In this document: in pieces, positions 17,283 to 25,478 of the stretch | How the letters are laid out: each line of letters begins with the position of its first letter | Position numbering within the stretch: position 1 is the stretch's first letter | Assembly (NCBI RefSeq): GCF_023715615.1 | Contig: NZ_JAMBOM010000007.1 | Location: 62,001-126,000 of the forward strand | DNA from: Sporosarcina aquimarina | GTDB lineage: Bacteria > Bacillota > Bacilli > Bacillales_A > Planococcaceae | Length of the DNA stretch: 64,000 nt | Direction: 5' to 3' | The notes under the pieces: model-generated | Database searches by the model: none | The model's input: the letters and a program-made list of their open reading frames with translations, nothing else | What the model was told of the DNA's origin: nothing | Program-made: the position numbers and the translations under genes

Positions 17283-19379
17283 TTATACAGTGAACTTTCC
17301 AATTTCACCTTTTAAGTCTTCTGCTATGTCGGCTAGGTTCTTAGCAGCGGCAGCGACTTCTTCAACTGTCGCAGTTTGCTCTTCTGTTGTTGCTGCAATT
17401 TCTCCAGAATGGCTAGCCAACTTTTCGTACAATGAGGAAATCTGCTCAATGGACTTCAGTAAATTCCCCATTACATTTTCCACTTCAGCTGAAATCGATG
17501 TCGCTTCAGTTGTCTGTTCTGAGACGGACTGGACTGCAAGTAAGATACTTCTAAAGGCTTCTCCCGATTCACTCACTAAGGCAGTTCCGTTTTTCACTGC
17601 TTCATAACCATCTGTCATGCTGTCGACAGTTTGTGAAATATCCTGTTTAATTTCACTGATAAGCTGACTGATGTGGTTAGCTGCACTACTCGATTCCACT
17701 GCAAGTTTACGAACTTCATCCGCAACGACTGCAAATCCTTTACCCGCTTCTCCTGCACGTGCAGATTCAATTGCGGCATTCAGTGCCAACAGATTGGTCT
17801 GGTCAGCAATCGAGGTAATGAAGTCTGAGAACTTTTCAATCTTAGAAGACTTTTCGTGAAGTTCGATGACAGTTTCTTTAGACTGTCTCGTATAGTTATT
17901 GATTTGTTCCATATTCTTTTCAGTCTCTTCGACACGTGCATTTCCGTTTGTTGAAATCGAAACGGTGTGCTGTACCAGCTCATTCACATTACTAATTTTC
18001 TCAGAAAGTCGATCTACTTCCTGATTAATCGTTCCTATATCCGACACCGCATGTTGGACAGATTGCGTTTGGTTTTCTGTTTCATAAGCCATTTCTTGGA
18101 CTGATTCAGAAATTTGAACAGAGGCTATTTTCGTCTCATCCGCACTGGCAGTGAACTCGCTCGACATAGCTAGTAATTGGTCTGAAGAGTCAATGACTTT
18201 TTCAAAAGCCCCACGTACTGATACAAGCATCTCTTCATACTGTTCAGCTAAGACTCCAAAGTCATCTTTTCGTGTAAGTAAGTTGTCGACATGCTCATTT
18301 TTCGTAAAATTCAATTTTGCTGTCTGATCAATAATGAGACTGAACTCGTGGACTGGCTTGGACACTCGGCGTCCAATTACGATGGATAATATGACTGACA
18401 CAATTATTGAAACAATAACCATCACAATTGAAGTTATGTTATTCGCCTGCAATCTTTTGCTGTAATAGTTATCATCATAGGTTAAAGATAGTAAACGTGA
18501 TTGTCGAAATGCATTTTCTTCACTCGCATCCAAATCGATTTGAGGAATCAATTTATGGGACAGACCTGATTCGCCATCCAGGTTCTTGATTACTTTTTCT
18601 TTATTGTCACCAATGGCTTTTGTACCTGTTTCCATCAAAGACTTAGGAAGAAGCGCAGCCTCTCCCTTATCGTTCTTCTTATTCATGGAATAGGAAGGTA
18701 CTCCATCGATGTCGATCGTATAGATACCGATATCTTTCACATATTCATGTTTCTTTTTCAAATCAGTCGTCACTTTTTCTAAATCCATCGATTGAATCAA
18801 ATCCGAAAACTGGTCCGCTGTTGCAGCGATTTGGATCATATATTTCTTATCAGGGGTAGGTGTATAACTGAACTTATTCGTCTCTTTCGTAGCAGCGCTG
18901 ATTTCCAGACGATCCGCAACAAAAACACCTTCATCCATTCGCTGTTGCAAGAGATCTTTTAACCCAAACTCTTTTAAGTCAAGACCTAAATCTGCTTCTC
19001 TCGTTGCATATTCTACGACAAATTGGTCATTCATCATAAAGATATCAAATCCATCAAATTGCTTCTTGAATGATTCAAGATCCCAAGATTCAACATTGGG
19101 GTTCTTCTGGTATTCCTCTTGAAGAATCTTTGTAAATGCTTCCATTTTGCCTGAAAGTGATTCTTCAATTATTGAATAGGCTACATCTGAACTTTCAATA
19201 ACACTAAGCAGATTTTCCTCAATCAGCTTTTCTGATTGCTCTTTTTCAACCTCTAGATTCTCTTGTGTTCGAATATAGTTAATTGAAACAATTGCAATGA
19301 CAAGAACAGAGATTGAAATTACCAAAGTCAATATTAGATTCCGCTGAAATATTCCCATTTTTTTCATAGTACTTTTCAC
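17283..19379 (-). CDS. Methyl-accepting chemotaxis protein
   Basis: This is a 698-residue membrane chemoreceptor. TM1 is at about residues 12-31. A large extracellular sensor region (about 32-315, probably Cache-type) comes next. TM2 is at about 316-337, then HAMP (about 338-400) and a long cytoplasmic signalling domain. The conserved hairpin tip [19 protein letters not shown] is at about 525-545, followed by [15 protein letters not shown]. It would pass ligand binding to CheA/CheW. The ligand cannot be read. A good sigma-D-type promoter lies upstream, which fits co-regulation with motility. No other chemotaxis gene is nearby. Confidence 0.93.
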   Translation of the reverse strand: MKSTMKKMGIFQRNLILTLVISISVLVIAIVSINYIRTQENLEVEKEQSEKLIEENLLSVIESSDVAYSIIEESLSGKMEAFTKILQEEYQKNPNVESWDLESFKKQFDGFDIFMMNDQFVVEYATREADLGLDLKEFGLKDLLQQRMDEGVFVADRLEISAATKETNKFSYTPTPDKKYMIQIAATADQFSDLIQSMDLEKVTTDLKKKHEYVKDIGIYTIDIDGVPSYSMNKKNDKGEAALLPKSLMETGTKAIGDNKEKVIKNLDGESGLSHKLIPQIDLDASEENAFRQSRLLSLTYDDNYYSKRLQANNITSIVMVIVSIIVSVILSIVIGRRVSKPVHEFSLIIDQTAKLNFTKNEHVDNLLTRKDDFGVLAEQYEEMLVSVRGAFEKVIDSSDQLLAMSSEFTASADETKIASVQISESVQEMAYETENQTQSVQHAVSDIGTINQEVDRLSEKISNVNELVQHTVSISTNGNARVEETEKNMEQINNYTRQSKETVIELHEKSSKIEKFSDFITSIADQTNLLALNAAIESARAGEAGKGFAVVADEVRKLAVESSSAANHISQLISEIKQDISQTVDSMTDGYEAVKNGTALVSESGEAFRSILLAVQSVSEQTTEATSISAEVENVMGNLLKSIEQISSLYEKLASHSGEIAATTEEQTATVEEVAAAAKNLADIAEDLKGEIGKFTV

Positions 19380-19404
19380 CTCTTATTGTATTAGTTCAAA
19401 TGTA

Positions 19405-19431
19405 TTATCGGTTTGTTTCTTTAGATGTTTA
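19405..19431 (-). promoter_or_regulatory. Sigma-D (flagellar/chemotaxis) promoter
   Basis: On the minus strand, TAAA (19431-19428), then exactly 15 bp, then ACCGATAA (19412-19405). The consensus is TAAA-N15-GCCGATAT. It is 25 bp upstream of the chemoreceptor start codon. Confidence 0.75.
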
Positions 19432-19493
19432 ATCATTCATCATTTATAAAATTCAATTGTCCTCTCATGGCTTGTAGTACGTTCTTTTCATAC

Positions 19494-19527
19494 AAAAACC
19501 CTTCGATAGATTGCTCGATCGAAGGGT
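19494..19527 (-). terminator. Terminator of the DUF2165/DUF4177 operon
   Basis: A 10-bp stem (ACCCTTCGAT/ATCGAAGGGT) has a 10-nt loop, followed on the minus strand by five T residues. A second imperfect inverted repeat (about 19534-19568) sits between it and the stop codon. Confidence 0.82.
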
Positions 19528-19576
19528 AGTCTTAACTCCGTCACTTAGAACTTCGTAAGTGTCTGAGTTAAACTAA

Positions 19577-20083
19577 TCATGCATCTAAATCTTCGTCTTT
19601 AAGCGCTAGTAAAATAGCGAATCCGATCCACACAGAAGTGATATCCATTGCGGTCTCTTTGCCATTCCAGATTTGCGATTGCCACATAGCAAACCATTCG
19701 CTTCCGATAACGACAAAGCCGAAAAACCAAATTGCAAATCCTAGAATGAATGCATAGTAGCCAAAAGCCTTGGACTGATTGAATTTCCGTCCAGGTGCCT
19801 TAATATTTATCAACATTTTATAAACACCGATGAAAGCAAGCACACTAAAAATTCCTTCAGCAATGATTAATCCCCAGTAAGCAATTGTGTGTACGGTCGT
19901 ACTTTCAAACGCACGCCACATCAATGAGTTCCCTTCAAACGTTGTGTCCATAGAAAGTACGTGGTGGACAAATTCATAATTTGAATTATAATCCATCAAG
20001 TTTCCTGCAAATACAAAAAATCCAAAAAGTCCTGCAAGCAGTAATGTAGCTGTCTTCAATAATCTCAATGCAATCGTATTCAT
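19577..20083 (-). CDS. DUF2165-type small membrane protein
   Basis: This 168-residue protein has four hydrophobic segments: about residues 10-30, 66-88, 105-125 and 145-162. The layout and the motif GNLMDYNSNYEFVHHVLSMD match the DUF2165 family. No biochemical function is known for it. The gene overlaps the preceding small gene by 4 bp (ATGA-type junction), so the two are translationally coupled. The pair ends at a strong terminator. Confidence 0.75.
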   Translation of the reverse strand: MNTIALRLLKTATLLLAGLFGFFVFAGNLMDYNSNYEFVHHVLSMDTTFEGNSLMWRAFESTTVHTIAYWGLIIAEGIFSVLAFIGVYKMLINIKAPGRKFNQSKAFGYYAFILGFAIWFFGFVVIGSEWFAMWQSQIWNGKETAMDITSVWIGFAILLALKDEDLDA

Positions 20084-20292
20084 ATAATGCCACTTCCTTC
20101 TCTTTTTTCCCTTTCAAATATGAGGTCGATCCGTCGCTCACTCAGAGATAACCCTGAAAAATTCACCAACTGCACAAATCGCCATCCTTCGTTCGCATAC
20201 TTAGCGATGAGTTGTCCATAGTCTTTAGCAAGTGAAATTCCTTCGCGTCCGTGATGCACTTCAATGCTCTCAATATGATAATCAACCATCAC
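20080..20292 (-). CDS. DUF4177-like small protein
   Basis: This 70-residue soluble protein has a short beta-alpha-beta pattern and the segment YANEGWRFVQLVNF, resembling the DUF4177 family. That family is defined by a conserved NxxGWxLV-like core. No function is known. It overlaps the next gene by 4 bp. AGAGAGGA precedes the start. It is the first gene of the two-gene unit. Confidence 0.65.
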   Translation of the reverse strand: MMVDYHIESIEVHHGREGISLAKDYGQLIAKYANEGWRFVQLVNFSGLSLSERRIDLIFEREKREGSGII

Positions 20293-20507
20293 TATCGTCC
20301 TCTCTATATCCAGGTCATAACTTCTAAATTAAATTACTCCTTTCTGTTACTTTAGTCAATACTTTATTTTTGAATAACTAGGTAATAAGTTTATACAATC
20401 CGCTTGTTATTAATTATAAAGTCCATTATTCTTTATATTTTTATAGCCATATTAACTTGATTCTTCGTCATCAATTCCATCACCTCATTTGATAGTTTGG
20501 AGATTCC

Positions 20508-20702
20508 GTTGATTGTAGCGGAGAGCGGCGACTCCGGAGGGATCAGCGAAGCTCGAAGACCCTGGACTGAGCAAAGCGAGGGAGATAAGTGCTGCCTTAA
20601 TTTCAGCCAAGTTCGCTAAAATACGGCAAATCGAACTCTCCGTCGTTCGATTGGCTGAGAGCAAGCCCCTCGGAAAGCGTCCGCTCGCAGCGGAAATCAA
20701 CT
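20508..20702. repeat. 195-bp dispersed repeat, left inverted copy
   Basis: This copy is almost identical (about 99 percent by eye) to the reverse complement of 22504-22697. It begins and ends with GTTGATT-type ends and contains the segments CGGAGAGCGGCGACTCC and GGCTGAGAGCAAGCCCC, a pattern seen as a dispersed non-coding repeat in Bacillales genomes. The reading frame through it is an artefact of the repeat. The 205 bp between the DUF4177-like gene and this copy are AT-rich and hold no gene I can support. Confidence 0.9.
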
Positions 20703-20726
20703 TTTTCTAGCTAATACTATTGTAAA

Positions 20727-20776
20727 AGAAAAAGACTGTAGGCAACCCCCGTGATTACTGGAGTTTGTCTACAGTC
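20727..20776 (-). terminator. Hairpin terminator of the VTC/DUF4956 operon
   Basis: A long imperfect stem starts AGACTGTAG and closes CTACAGTCT. On the minus strand it is followed by TTTTTCTTTT. It belongs to a family of ACTGTAGACAAA-type hairpins found five times in this window, and its inverted partner is at 22440-22483. Confidence 0.75.
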
Positions 20777-20854
20777 TGAAACCACCACGTGGGCGGTGTT
20801 TTTCTTGTATAGAGAGCGTGGGATTCGAACCAATTTTCCATGATTTAACCAAGT

Positions 20855-21541
20855 TCAGTCTAGTATATTAAGGTAGGATAGAGATACTTTCAAATTCGCG
20901 TTACGCACACGAATTTCGTTTAGCAAGTCCTGATCTTTTGTATCTGTTTTGCTTCGAATCGCAAATGTATAGAGAATCATCGTTCCTAAGTTTGTTGTTT
21001 CCACTTGTCGAAGTTGGTAGGATTCGGTTCTCTCTTTCAAGATATCGTCAAACAAGCTTTCGTGATTCAAGTTTTCAGGTACAGTGACTTTCAGGATTTG
21101 TGTATCTTTTCCTTTACCATAGTCCACTTTATATAGAATGTAGAAAATGAGGCTGGAGAATAACGTCAAGGCAATTGCTAGAGAAAACTGAAACAATCCA
21201 GCGGTCATCCCGACACAGAGACCGAAAAAGATATATGCGATATCCTTCGCATTCGTCACAGCACTTCTGAAACGGATTAGGGAGAAGACGGCGAACAGAC
21301 CAAATGCGACTCCGGCATTTCCACTCACTACATTCATAACGACTGACACAACCACACTCATCATAATAATTGTGTGGACAAACGCTTGAGAATAGCGCTC
21401 TCCTGTAAATGTAATTTGGTACACTTTCGTGATTATTAAACTTAAGACAGCCGCAAGAGCCATTGCAGCAATACTCATCCACATGTTTGGCACGCCCCCT
21501 TCCAACCCATTAGATGTAAACAAATTCGTGATCTGATCCAT
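20855..21541 (-). CDS. DUF4956 membrane protein
   Basis: This 228-residue protein has about four membrane segments in its N-terminal two thirds (about residues 20-40, 52-70, 74-92 and 105-140) and a soluble C-terminal domain (about 145-228). This fits DUF4956 proteins, which regularly sit beside VTC-domain genes. The start overlaps the VTC gene by 32 bp, so coupled translation is likely. The biochemical role is unknown. It may anchor or partner the polyphosphate-polymerase-like VTC protein at the membrane, or move its product; that is inference from gene pairing. Confidence 0.83.
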   Translation of the reverse strand: MDQITNLFTSNGLEGGVPNMWMSIAAMALAAVLSLIITKVYQITFTGERYSQAFVHTIIMMSVVVSVVMNVVSGNAGVAFGLFAVFSLIRFRSAVTNAKDIAYIFFGLCVGMTAGLFQFSLAIALTLFSSLIFYILYKVDYGKGKDTQILKVTVPENLNHESLFDDILKERTESYQLRQVETTNLGTMILYTFAIRSKTDTKDQDLLNEIRVRNANLKVSLSYLNILD

Positions 21542-22319
21542 TTTCTATTCCTCCTGTATGTGGTTTTTCCAATTCTTTCGGTTCACAATATCCAGCTCGT
21601 GGTAGTGCATTTCCACTCAGCAGTTCCATACTCGTACAAAACTTTGACGCACTGCGCTGCTCACATTGCAGTTCCTGCAAAATACGTGCGAGCCAAAGCG
21701 GTACACTATGATCTACTTTCACTTCTAGCACAATGAGATCAGGGTCAATGAAATGTTCTCCGTATGGACCGTTTTCGATATGTAGATCTTCTTTGCGACA
21801 TCGCAAGTCAAAATCGAATGTGATGCGCAGTTCTGAATCATGGATGCCATGTAAGGCATGACGGCTATAGGAGACGACCATTTCAGGACATAACCGATAG
21901 AATTTACGAAAATAATCTATTTCCTTCATAACCTGTGAATTGGACGTTTCATAGGTATCCAAACCTGATTGTCCATCTTCCTCTAAATACCGATACGCTT
22001 CCCTTAGCGGCAAAAGCATCCGCCTTTTATTGACGACTTTCTTATGTTTTTGCTTAACTTCGAAGAAGGCAGTGCTATTTAGATTTGCATCATCGTATAC
22101 ACGTAACCTCAGTTTCTGTCGGTACTTAAGCTTGTTCTTCGTTTCAAAATAAATGCCTTTCTCCGCATTATCGAAGTACAGGCTAGTGACTGAATATTTT
22201 CCGTCGATACCGTACTTATCGTTACGCATCTCAGGTCCAATCCGTTGTACAATTTCTTCGTATTGTCGGTGAGTGATCAAGTACTTTTGCTCTTTCCGAC
22301 TAAAGATTTCAATCGCCAT
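21510..22319 (-). CDS. VTC-domain protein, polyphosphate polymerase-like
   Basis: This 269-residue protein matches the VTC catalytic-tunnel fold, which in yeast Vtc4 makes polyphosphate from ATP. It has the opening motif RKEQKYLITHRQYEEIV (about residues 8-24). Basic strand motifs follow: YRQKLRLRVYDD (about 84-95), FFEVKQKHKKVVNKRRML (about 105-122) and LEVKVDHSVPLWL (about 198-210). These supply the alternating Lys/Arg and Glu residues that line the tunnel. No SPX or transmembrane domain is present. Activity on polyphosphate is by family, not shown. Two 11-bp-spaced direct repeats lie upstream, the same as at the lipoprotein gene. Confidence 0.85.
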   Translation of the reverse strand: MAIEIFSRKEQKYLITHRQYEEIVQRIGPEMRNDKYGIDGKYSVTSLYFDNAEKGIYFETKNKLKYRQKLRLRVYDDANLNSTAFFEVKQKHKKVVNKRRMLLPLREAYRYLEEDGQSGLDTYETSNSQVMKEIDYFRKFYRLCPEMVVSYSRHALHGIHDSELRITFDFDLRCRKEDLHIENGPYGEHFIDPDLIVLEVKVDHSVPLWLARILQELQCEQRSASKFCTSMELLSGNALPRAGYCEPKELEKPHTGGIENGSDHEFVYI

Positions 22320-22357
22320 TTGTATCTACTCCTTTTTGCTATCACTCCATGAGTTAC

Positions 22358-22391
22358 ATACTAAAAGACCAACCTTAAACGAACCTTAAAC
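22358..22391 (-). promoter_or_regulatory. Response-regulator boxes and -10 of the VTC operon
   Basis: On the minus strand, GTTTAAGGTT occurs twice (22391-22382 and 22380-22371), 11 bp apart. The -10 TAGTAT (22363-22358) starts 7 bp after the second box. The pattern and spacing match the lipoprotein promoter at 25382-25414. Direct repeats at one helical turn overlapping the -35 position are typical of OmpR/PhoB-type activation. Confidence 0.8.
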
Positions 22392-22401
22392 AATTGAGCA
22401 A

Positions 22402-22431
22402 CAAAAAAAGATCACGTAGATGTGATCTCTT
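22402..22431 (-). terminator. Terminator-like hairpin (copy 1 of a 23-bp duplication)
   Basis: AGATCAC/GTGATCT stem with loop GTAGAT, followed on the minus strand by seven T residues. The 23 bp at 22409-22431 recur exactly at 23289-23311 beside the sensor-kinase stop codon. Confidence 0.8.
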
Positions 22432-22439
22432 CTGACTTT

Positions 22440-22483
22440 AGACAAACTCCAGAAATCATGGAGATGCGTACAGTCTTTTTCAC
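22440..22483. repeat. ACTGTAGAC-family hairpin, inverted partner of 20727-20776
   Basis: Its reverse complement starts AAAAAGACTGTA and ends CTGGAGTTTGTCTAAAG. This aligns with the hairpin downstream of DUF4956, so the inverted repeat flanking the VTC operon includes this element as well as the 195-bp repeat. Confidence 0.75.
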
Positions 22484-22503
22484 AATAAAACTGACTATAA
22501 AAA

Positions 22504-22697
22504 GTTGATTTCCGCTGTGAGCGGACGCTTTCCGAGGGGCTTGCTCTCAGCCAATCGAACGACGGAGAGTTCGATTTGCCGTATTTTAGCGAACTTGGCT
22601 GAAATTAAGGCAGCACTTATCTCCCTCGCTTTGCTCAGTCCAGGGTCTTCGAGCTTCGCTGATCCCTCCGGAGTCGCCGCTCTCCACTACAATCAAC
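22504..22697. repeat. 195-bp dispersed repeat, right inverted copy
   Basis: Near-identical inverted copy of 20508-20702. Only a few mismatches are seen, for example GCTGTGAGC against GCTGCGAGC and CTCCACTAC against CTCCGCTAC. The two copies flank the VTC/DUF4956 operon at a distance of about 1.8 kb. Confidence 0.9.
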
Positions 22698-22787
22698 AGC
22701 ATCTCCCAACAATCAAATGGGGCAAAGGAAATGATGATGAAGAATCAAATCAAAGAACGGGAACAGATGAAGATGGTTACAATCTAA

Positions 22788-23040
22788 CAGTTAGTTCCGC
22801 TAGACCATCGGGTCCGTAAATTAGAAGTAGCAATTGATTTTCCTTTCATTTATCAATTGGTTGTAAATTTATATTCACTACTCGGGAGACCATGCATAGA
22901 GCTTTTCGTTTTCTATTATATGTAATTTATTTAATCCCTTAAATCATCTTAGGGTTGTCTATCGCATACCATGCTTCTACTTGGCATCGGCAAAAACGCG
23001 TTCAACGGTCTCTTTTCATTTCCATATACTTCTTTGATTG
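22788..23040 (+). pseudogene. Remnant of an IS1182-type transposase, N-terminal part
   Basis: An open frame at 22788-22925 reads QLVPLDHRVRKLEVAID, then FIYQLVVNLYSLLGRP. This is the N-terminal pattern of IS1182-family DDE transposases (QLVPxDHLVRKxEAAIDFSFIYxLVxDLYSxxGRPSIDP). A stop codon lies just upstream of it and the frame closes at 22923-22925. Weak similarity continues in another frame (GKNAFNGLFS). The catalytic residues are gone and no terminal inverted repeats could be assigned. It is dead. Confidence 0.6.
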
Positions 23041-23070
23041 AATGATGTGAATGTCTCATAAGAAATTCAG

Positions 23071-23193
23071 TTGATTGAAGTGAAGGACGGCGACTCCTGG
23101 GGATCAGCGCAGCGCGAAGACCCCACAGGAGCGAAGCGACGAGGAGGCTGAGGGCAAGCCCCCGGAAAGCGCCCGTCCGAAACGGAGATCAAC
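23071..23193. repeat. Dispersed repeat, divergent shorter copy
   Basis: It shares the ends (TTGATTGAAGTG at one side, GGAGATCAAC at the other) and the blocks GGCGACTCC, GATCAGCG, GAAGACCCC and GGCAAGCCCC with the 195-bp repeat. The middle is shorter and different (GGAGCGAAGCGACGAGG). It looks like an older member of the same family. Confidence 0.75.
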
Positions 23194-23232
23194 GGCCTGT
23201 TACCCTTCATTTCCAGTGTCAACGATGCAAAA

Positions 23233-23284
23233 AGACAAAAGGGTTGGAAATCAAATCGATTCCCATCCCTTTTGTCTACAGTCT
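23233..23284. repeat. ACTGTAGACAAAAGGG-family hairpin
   Basis: GACAAAAGGG and CCCTTTTGTC form the arms of a long stem, closed by CTACAGTCT on the right. It is nearly the reverse complement of the hairpin at 32501-32551. Confidence 0.75.
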
Positions 23285-23288
23285 AAAG

Positions 23289-23311
23289 AGATCACGTAGA
23301 TGTGATCTCTT
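23289..23311 (-). terminator. Terminator-like hairpin overlapping the kinase stop (copy 2 of the 23-bp duplication)
   Basis: Same 23 bp as at 22409-22431, here with only a short T tract on the minus strand. The stop codon of the sensor kinase overlaps its end. Confidence 0.6.
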
Positions 23312-24611
23312 ACTTTGGAAGTTTGACTTTAAAGGTGGTTCCTTTTTGTTGGTTACTTATTACATGAATCGTTCCATTGTGTATGGTTGCAATCCACTGG
23401 GCGATAGACAATCCTAATCCCATCCCTCCAGTTTCTCTAGTTCGGGCTTTGTCTCCTCGGTAAAAGCGATCGAAAATGTGAGGGATGCTTTCTTCTTTAA
23501 TCCCAATTCCCGTGTCACTGACTTCAATAACGACTTTTTGGTCCTCGACATATGTTTTCACGCGAATGCTATCGTCTTCACCTGTATATTTTAAAGCATT
23601 GTCCAACAAAATGACCACCAGTTGATGAAGCCTAGTATCGTCTGCTTCTATAGTCAAAGGACTCTTACACTCTAGAGAAAAATGCTTCTCTTGCGACTCG
23701 GCAATTTCCTTATAAGGTGTGCATACTTTTTGGATAAACGTATCTACGTCAACAGACTGCTTCACAATCTGTGTTTCCGCTGAATCGGCTCTTGCCAAGG
23801 TTAACAAATCGGAAGTAAGCTTGGACAATCTCCTTGTTTCGGACAAGCTCTGCGCTATATTTTCAAATCGATCTGAAATTCTGTCTTGAGGTGCGGTAAG
23901 GAGAAGCTCCAGTTTGTTTTGAATGATTGTCAAAGGCGTCCTGAGTTCATGTGAAGCATTTTCAACAAACTCCGCTTGCTTATTCCAAGAATGCATAATC
24001 GGTTTCATCATCTTTCTAGATAGTAAGTAACTAGCGGAAATCGAGAGGACAATGAAGATTATCGAGCAGATAATTATTAGTTTCTCGAAGTTGGAAATGA
24101 TTGTTTGTTCAGCATCCACGTTGATCATTAGCTGTGTATAAGCAATTTCATTTTGCTCATTAGGGTCTTCAAAAAGAATATATCTGAATTGATACAATTC
24201 GCTGATCTTCGTCGTTGTAATCTTGTCTATGTGTGTTTTATCCAGTTTATAGTCTTCTAAATAGTTTTCATAAAATGTAGTTCCCACTTCATTTTTATTG
24301 AGTATATTTCCAGTGCTATCCCAATGGATAACAATCACTCTTGGATTCGGCTTATTTTTTTGTCTCTCGTCATCAGGTTGATTTAAGTCTCCATCTTTAC
24401 GAGGGAGCCGCAACATCTTTGAATTCGTATCTGTCATCATTTCTTTAAATAATAAGAGTTCCTGGTCTGTCTTGGTAAATAAAGTATTTTGAACTTGTCC
24501 CAATATGATGATACTAAAGATCGTAAAAATCACCGTAAAAGCGAGTAAGTTGAACAGCATAAATTTTAGTTGCTGTTTCTTGAAAATCTGTTTGTTAAAC
24601 ATGATCTTCAC
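23310..24611 (-). CDS. Sensor histidine kinase (OmpR/PhoB-type two-component system)
   Basis: This 433-residue kinase has two membrane segments (about residues 17-39 and 176-197) enclosing an extracellular loop of about 135 residues. The phospho-acceptor is H221 in ASHELRTPLT. The ATP-binding domain shows LLDNALKYT (N box), DTGIGI (G1) and GGMGLGLSI (G2). It overlaps the response-regulator gene by 17 bp. Its loop has no recognisable sensor fold. The regulator is expected to act on the VTC operon and the lipoprotein gene, which both carry matching direct repeats. The signal is unknown. Confidence 0.93.
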   Translation of the reverse strand: MKIMFNKQIFKKQQLKFMLFNLLAFTVIFTIFSIIILGQVQNTLFTKTDQELLLFKEMMTDTNSKMLRLPRKDGDLNQPDDERQKNKPNPRVIVIHWDSTGNILNKNEVGTTFYENYLEDYKLDKTHIDKITTTKISELYQFRYILFEDPNEQNEIAYTQLMINVDAEQTIISNFEKLIIICSIIFIVLSISASYLLSRKMMKPIMHSWNKQAEFVENASHELRTPLTIIQNKLELLLTAPQDRISDRFENIAQSLSETRRLSKLTSDLLTLARADSAETQIVKQSVDVDTFIQKVCTPYKEIAESQEKHFSLECKSPLTIEADDTRLHQLVVILLDNALKYTGEDDSIRVKTYVEDQKVVIEVSDTGIGIKEESIPHIFDRFYRGDKARTRETGGMGLGLSIAQWIATIHNGTIHVISNQQKGTTFKVKLPK

Positions 24612-25281
24612 CTTGGTCTTCCAACATATAGCCTAGCCCACGAAAGGTTTTGATATAGTGATCATATCCAAACTTCTTGAGGTTTTTCCGTAAATTGCTG
24701 GCGTACACTTCTACAACCGTAGTAGAAGTATCCGACTCAAATCCCCATATCCGATCAAAAATCTGTTCCTTGGTCAGTATGATATTTTTATTGTTCACTA
24801 AATACTCGAGTAACCCGAATTGTTTTCCGTTCAACTTAAGTACTTCCCCATTAATTTCCGCTGTTTTATTCTTTATATTCAATTGGAGCTCCTTAAAAGT
24901 AAGGACATTTTCTTTTAACAATCCCCCTGATCGTCTTACTATTGCTTCCAGTCGCACTAATAGTTCTTCTCGATGGAATGGTTTCACTAAATAGTCGTCT
25001 GCCCCAACTTTAAATCCTTTAATTTTATCGTCAATTCCATCTTTGGCTGTCAGCATGATGACCGGTGTATGAATGTTTTGCTTTCTCAAATTCACTAATA
25101 CCTCATAACCGTTCATATACGGAAGCATAATATCTAAAATAATGACATCGAAAATATTTTGCTGTGCAAGAAACAACCCTTCCTCCCCATCGAAAGCCTG
25201 CTCCGTTTCGAACATTTCCTTTGTTGTTTCACATATTGATTCAGAGAGGTATTTGTCATCCTCAACGATTAGTAATTTCAT
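24595..25281 (-). CDS. OmpR/PhoB-type response regulator
   Basis: This 228-residue regulator has a receiver domain with phospho-acceptor D50 (VIILDIMLP), acidic E7-D8-D9 and the conserved TAKD motif. A C-terminal winged-helix DNA-binding domain follows (about residues 128-225; EYLVNNKNIILTKEQIFDRIW, then a recognition helix region TTVVEVYASNLRKNL). Family members bind two direct half-sites about 11 bp apart. Such sites occur at 22371-22391 and 25382-25401. It is first in its operon, with the kinase gene overlapping its 3' end. GAGGGGAG precedes the ATG. Confidence 0.94.
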   Translation of the reverse strand: MKLLIVEDDKYLSESICETTKEMFETEQAFDGEEGLFLAQQNIFDVIILDIMLPYMNGYEVLVNLRKQNIHTPVIMLTAKDGIDDKIKGFKVGADDYLVKPFHREELLVRLEAIVRRSGGLLKENVLTFKELQLNIKNKTAEINGEVLKLNGKQFGLLEYLVNNKNIILTKEQIFDRIWGFESDTSTTVVEVYASNLRKNLKKFGYDHYIKTFRGLGYMLEDQGEDHV

Positions 25282-25331
25282 ATACGACTCCCCTCTTACC
25301 TTTTTTCAAAAGTTTTAATCGGTTACGTTAG

Positions 25332-25360
25332 ATTATAGGAGCAATTGACATAAAAGCAAA
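25332..25360 (-). promoter_or_regulatory. Predicted promoter of the two-component operon
   Basis: On the minus strand, -10 TATAAT (25337-25332) is perfect. The -35 TTTGCT (25360-25355) lies 17 bp upstream. It is divergent from the lipoprotein promoter. Confidence 0.65.
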
Positions 25361-25381
25361 CTTTAGTTTCACAGTTCTTTT

Positions 25382-25414
25382 TTTAAGGTTTGTTTAAGGT
25401 TCATCTTGAATAAT
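25382..25414 (+). promoter_or_regulatory. Response-regulator boxes and -10 of the lipoprotein gene
   Basis: TTTAAGGTT at 25382-25390 and again at 25393-25401 (11-bp step). The -10 AATAAT (25409-25414) starts 7 bp after the second box. No good -35 exists; the boxes occupy its place. The layout is the same as at the VTC operon. Confidence 0.8.
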
Positions 25415-25478
25415 AGGGTTCACAGCAAAATATCATCTGAAAACTAGGTGAAATTACATTTGCAACAAGGAGCTCATG

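Noticed and set aside
20485-20700. 71-residue gene starting MISAASGRFPRGLL
   Set aside because: It is the translation of the 195-bp dispersed repeat; the same frame appears in the inverted copy at 22505, and there is no ribosome-binding site.
22505-22819. 104-residue gene sharing that start
   Set aside because: Its first two thirds are the same repeat; the rest runs through the transposase remnant in the wrong frame.
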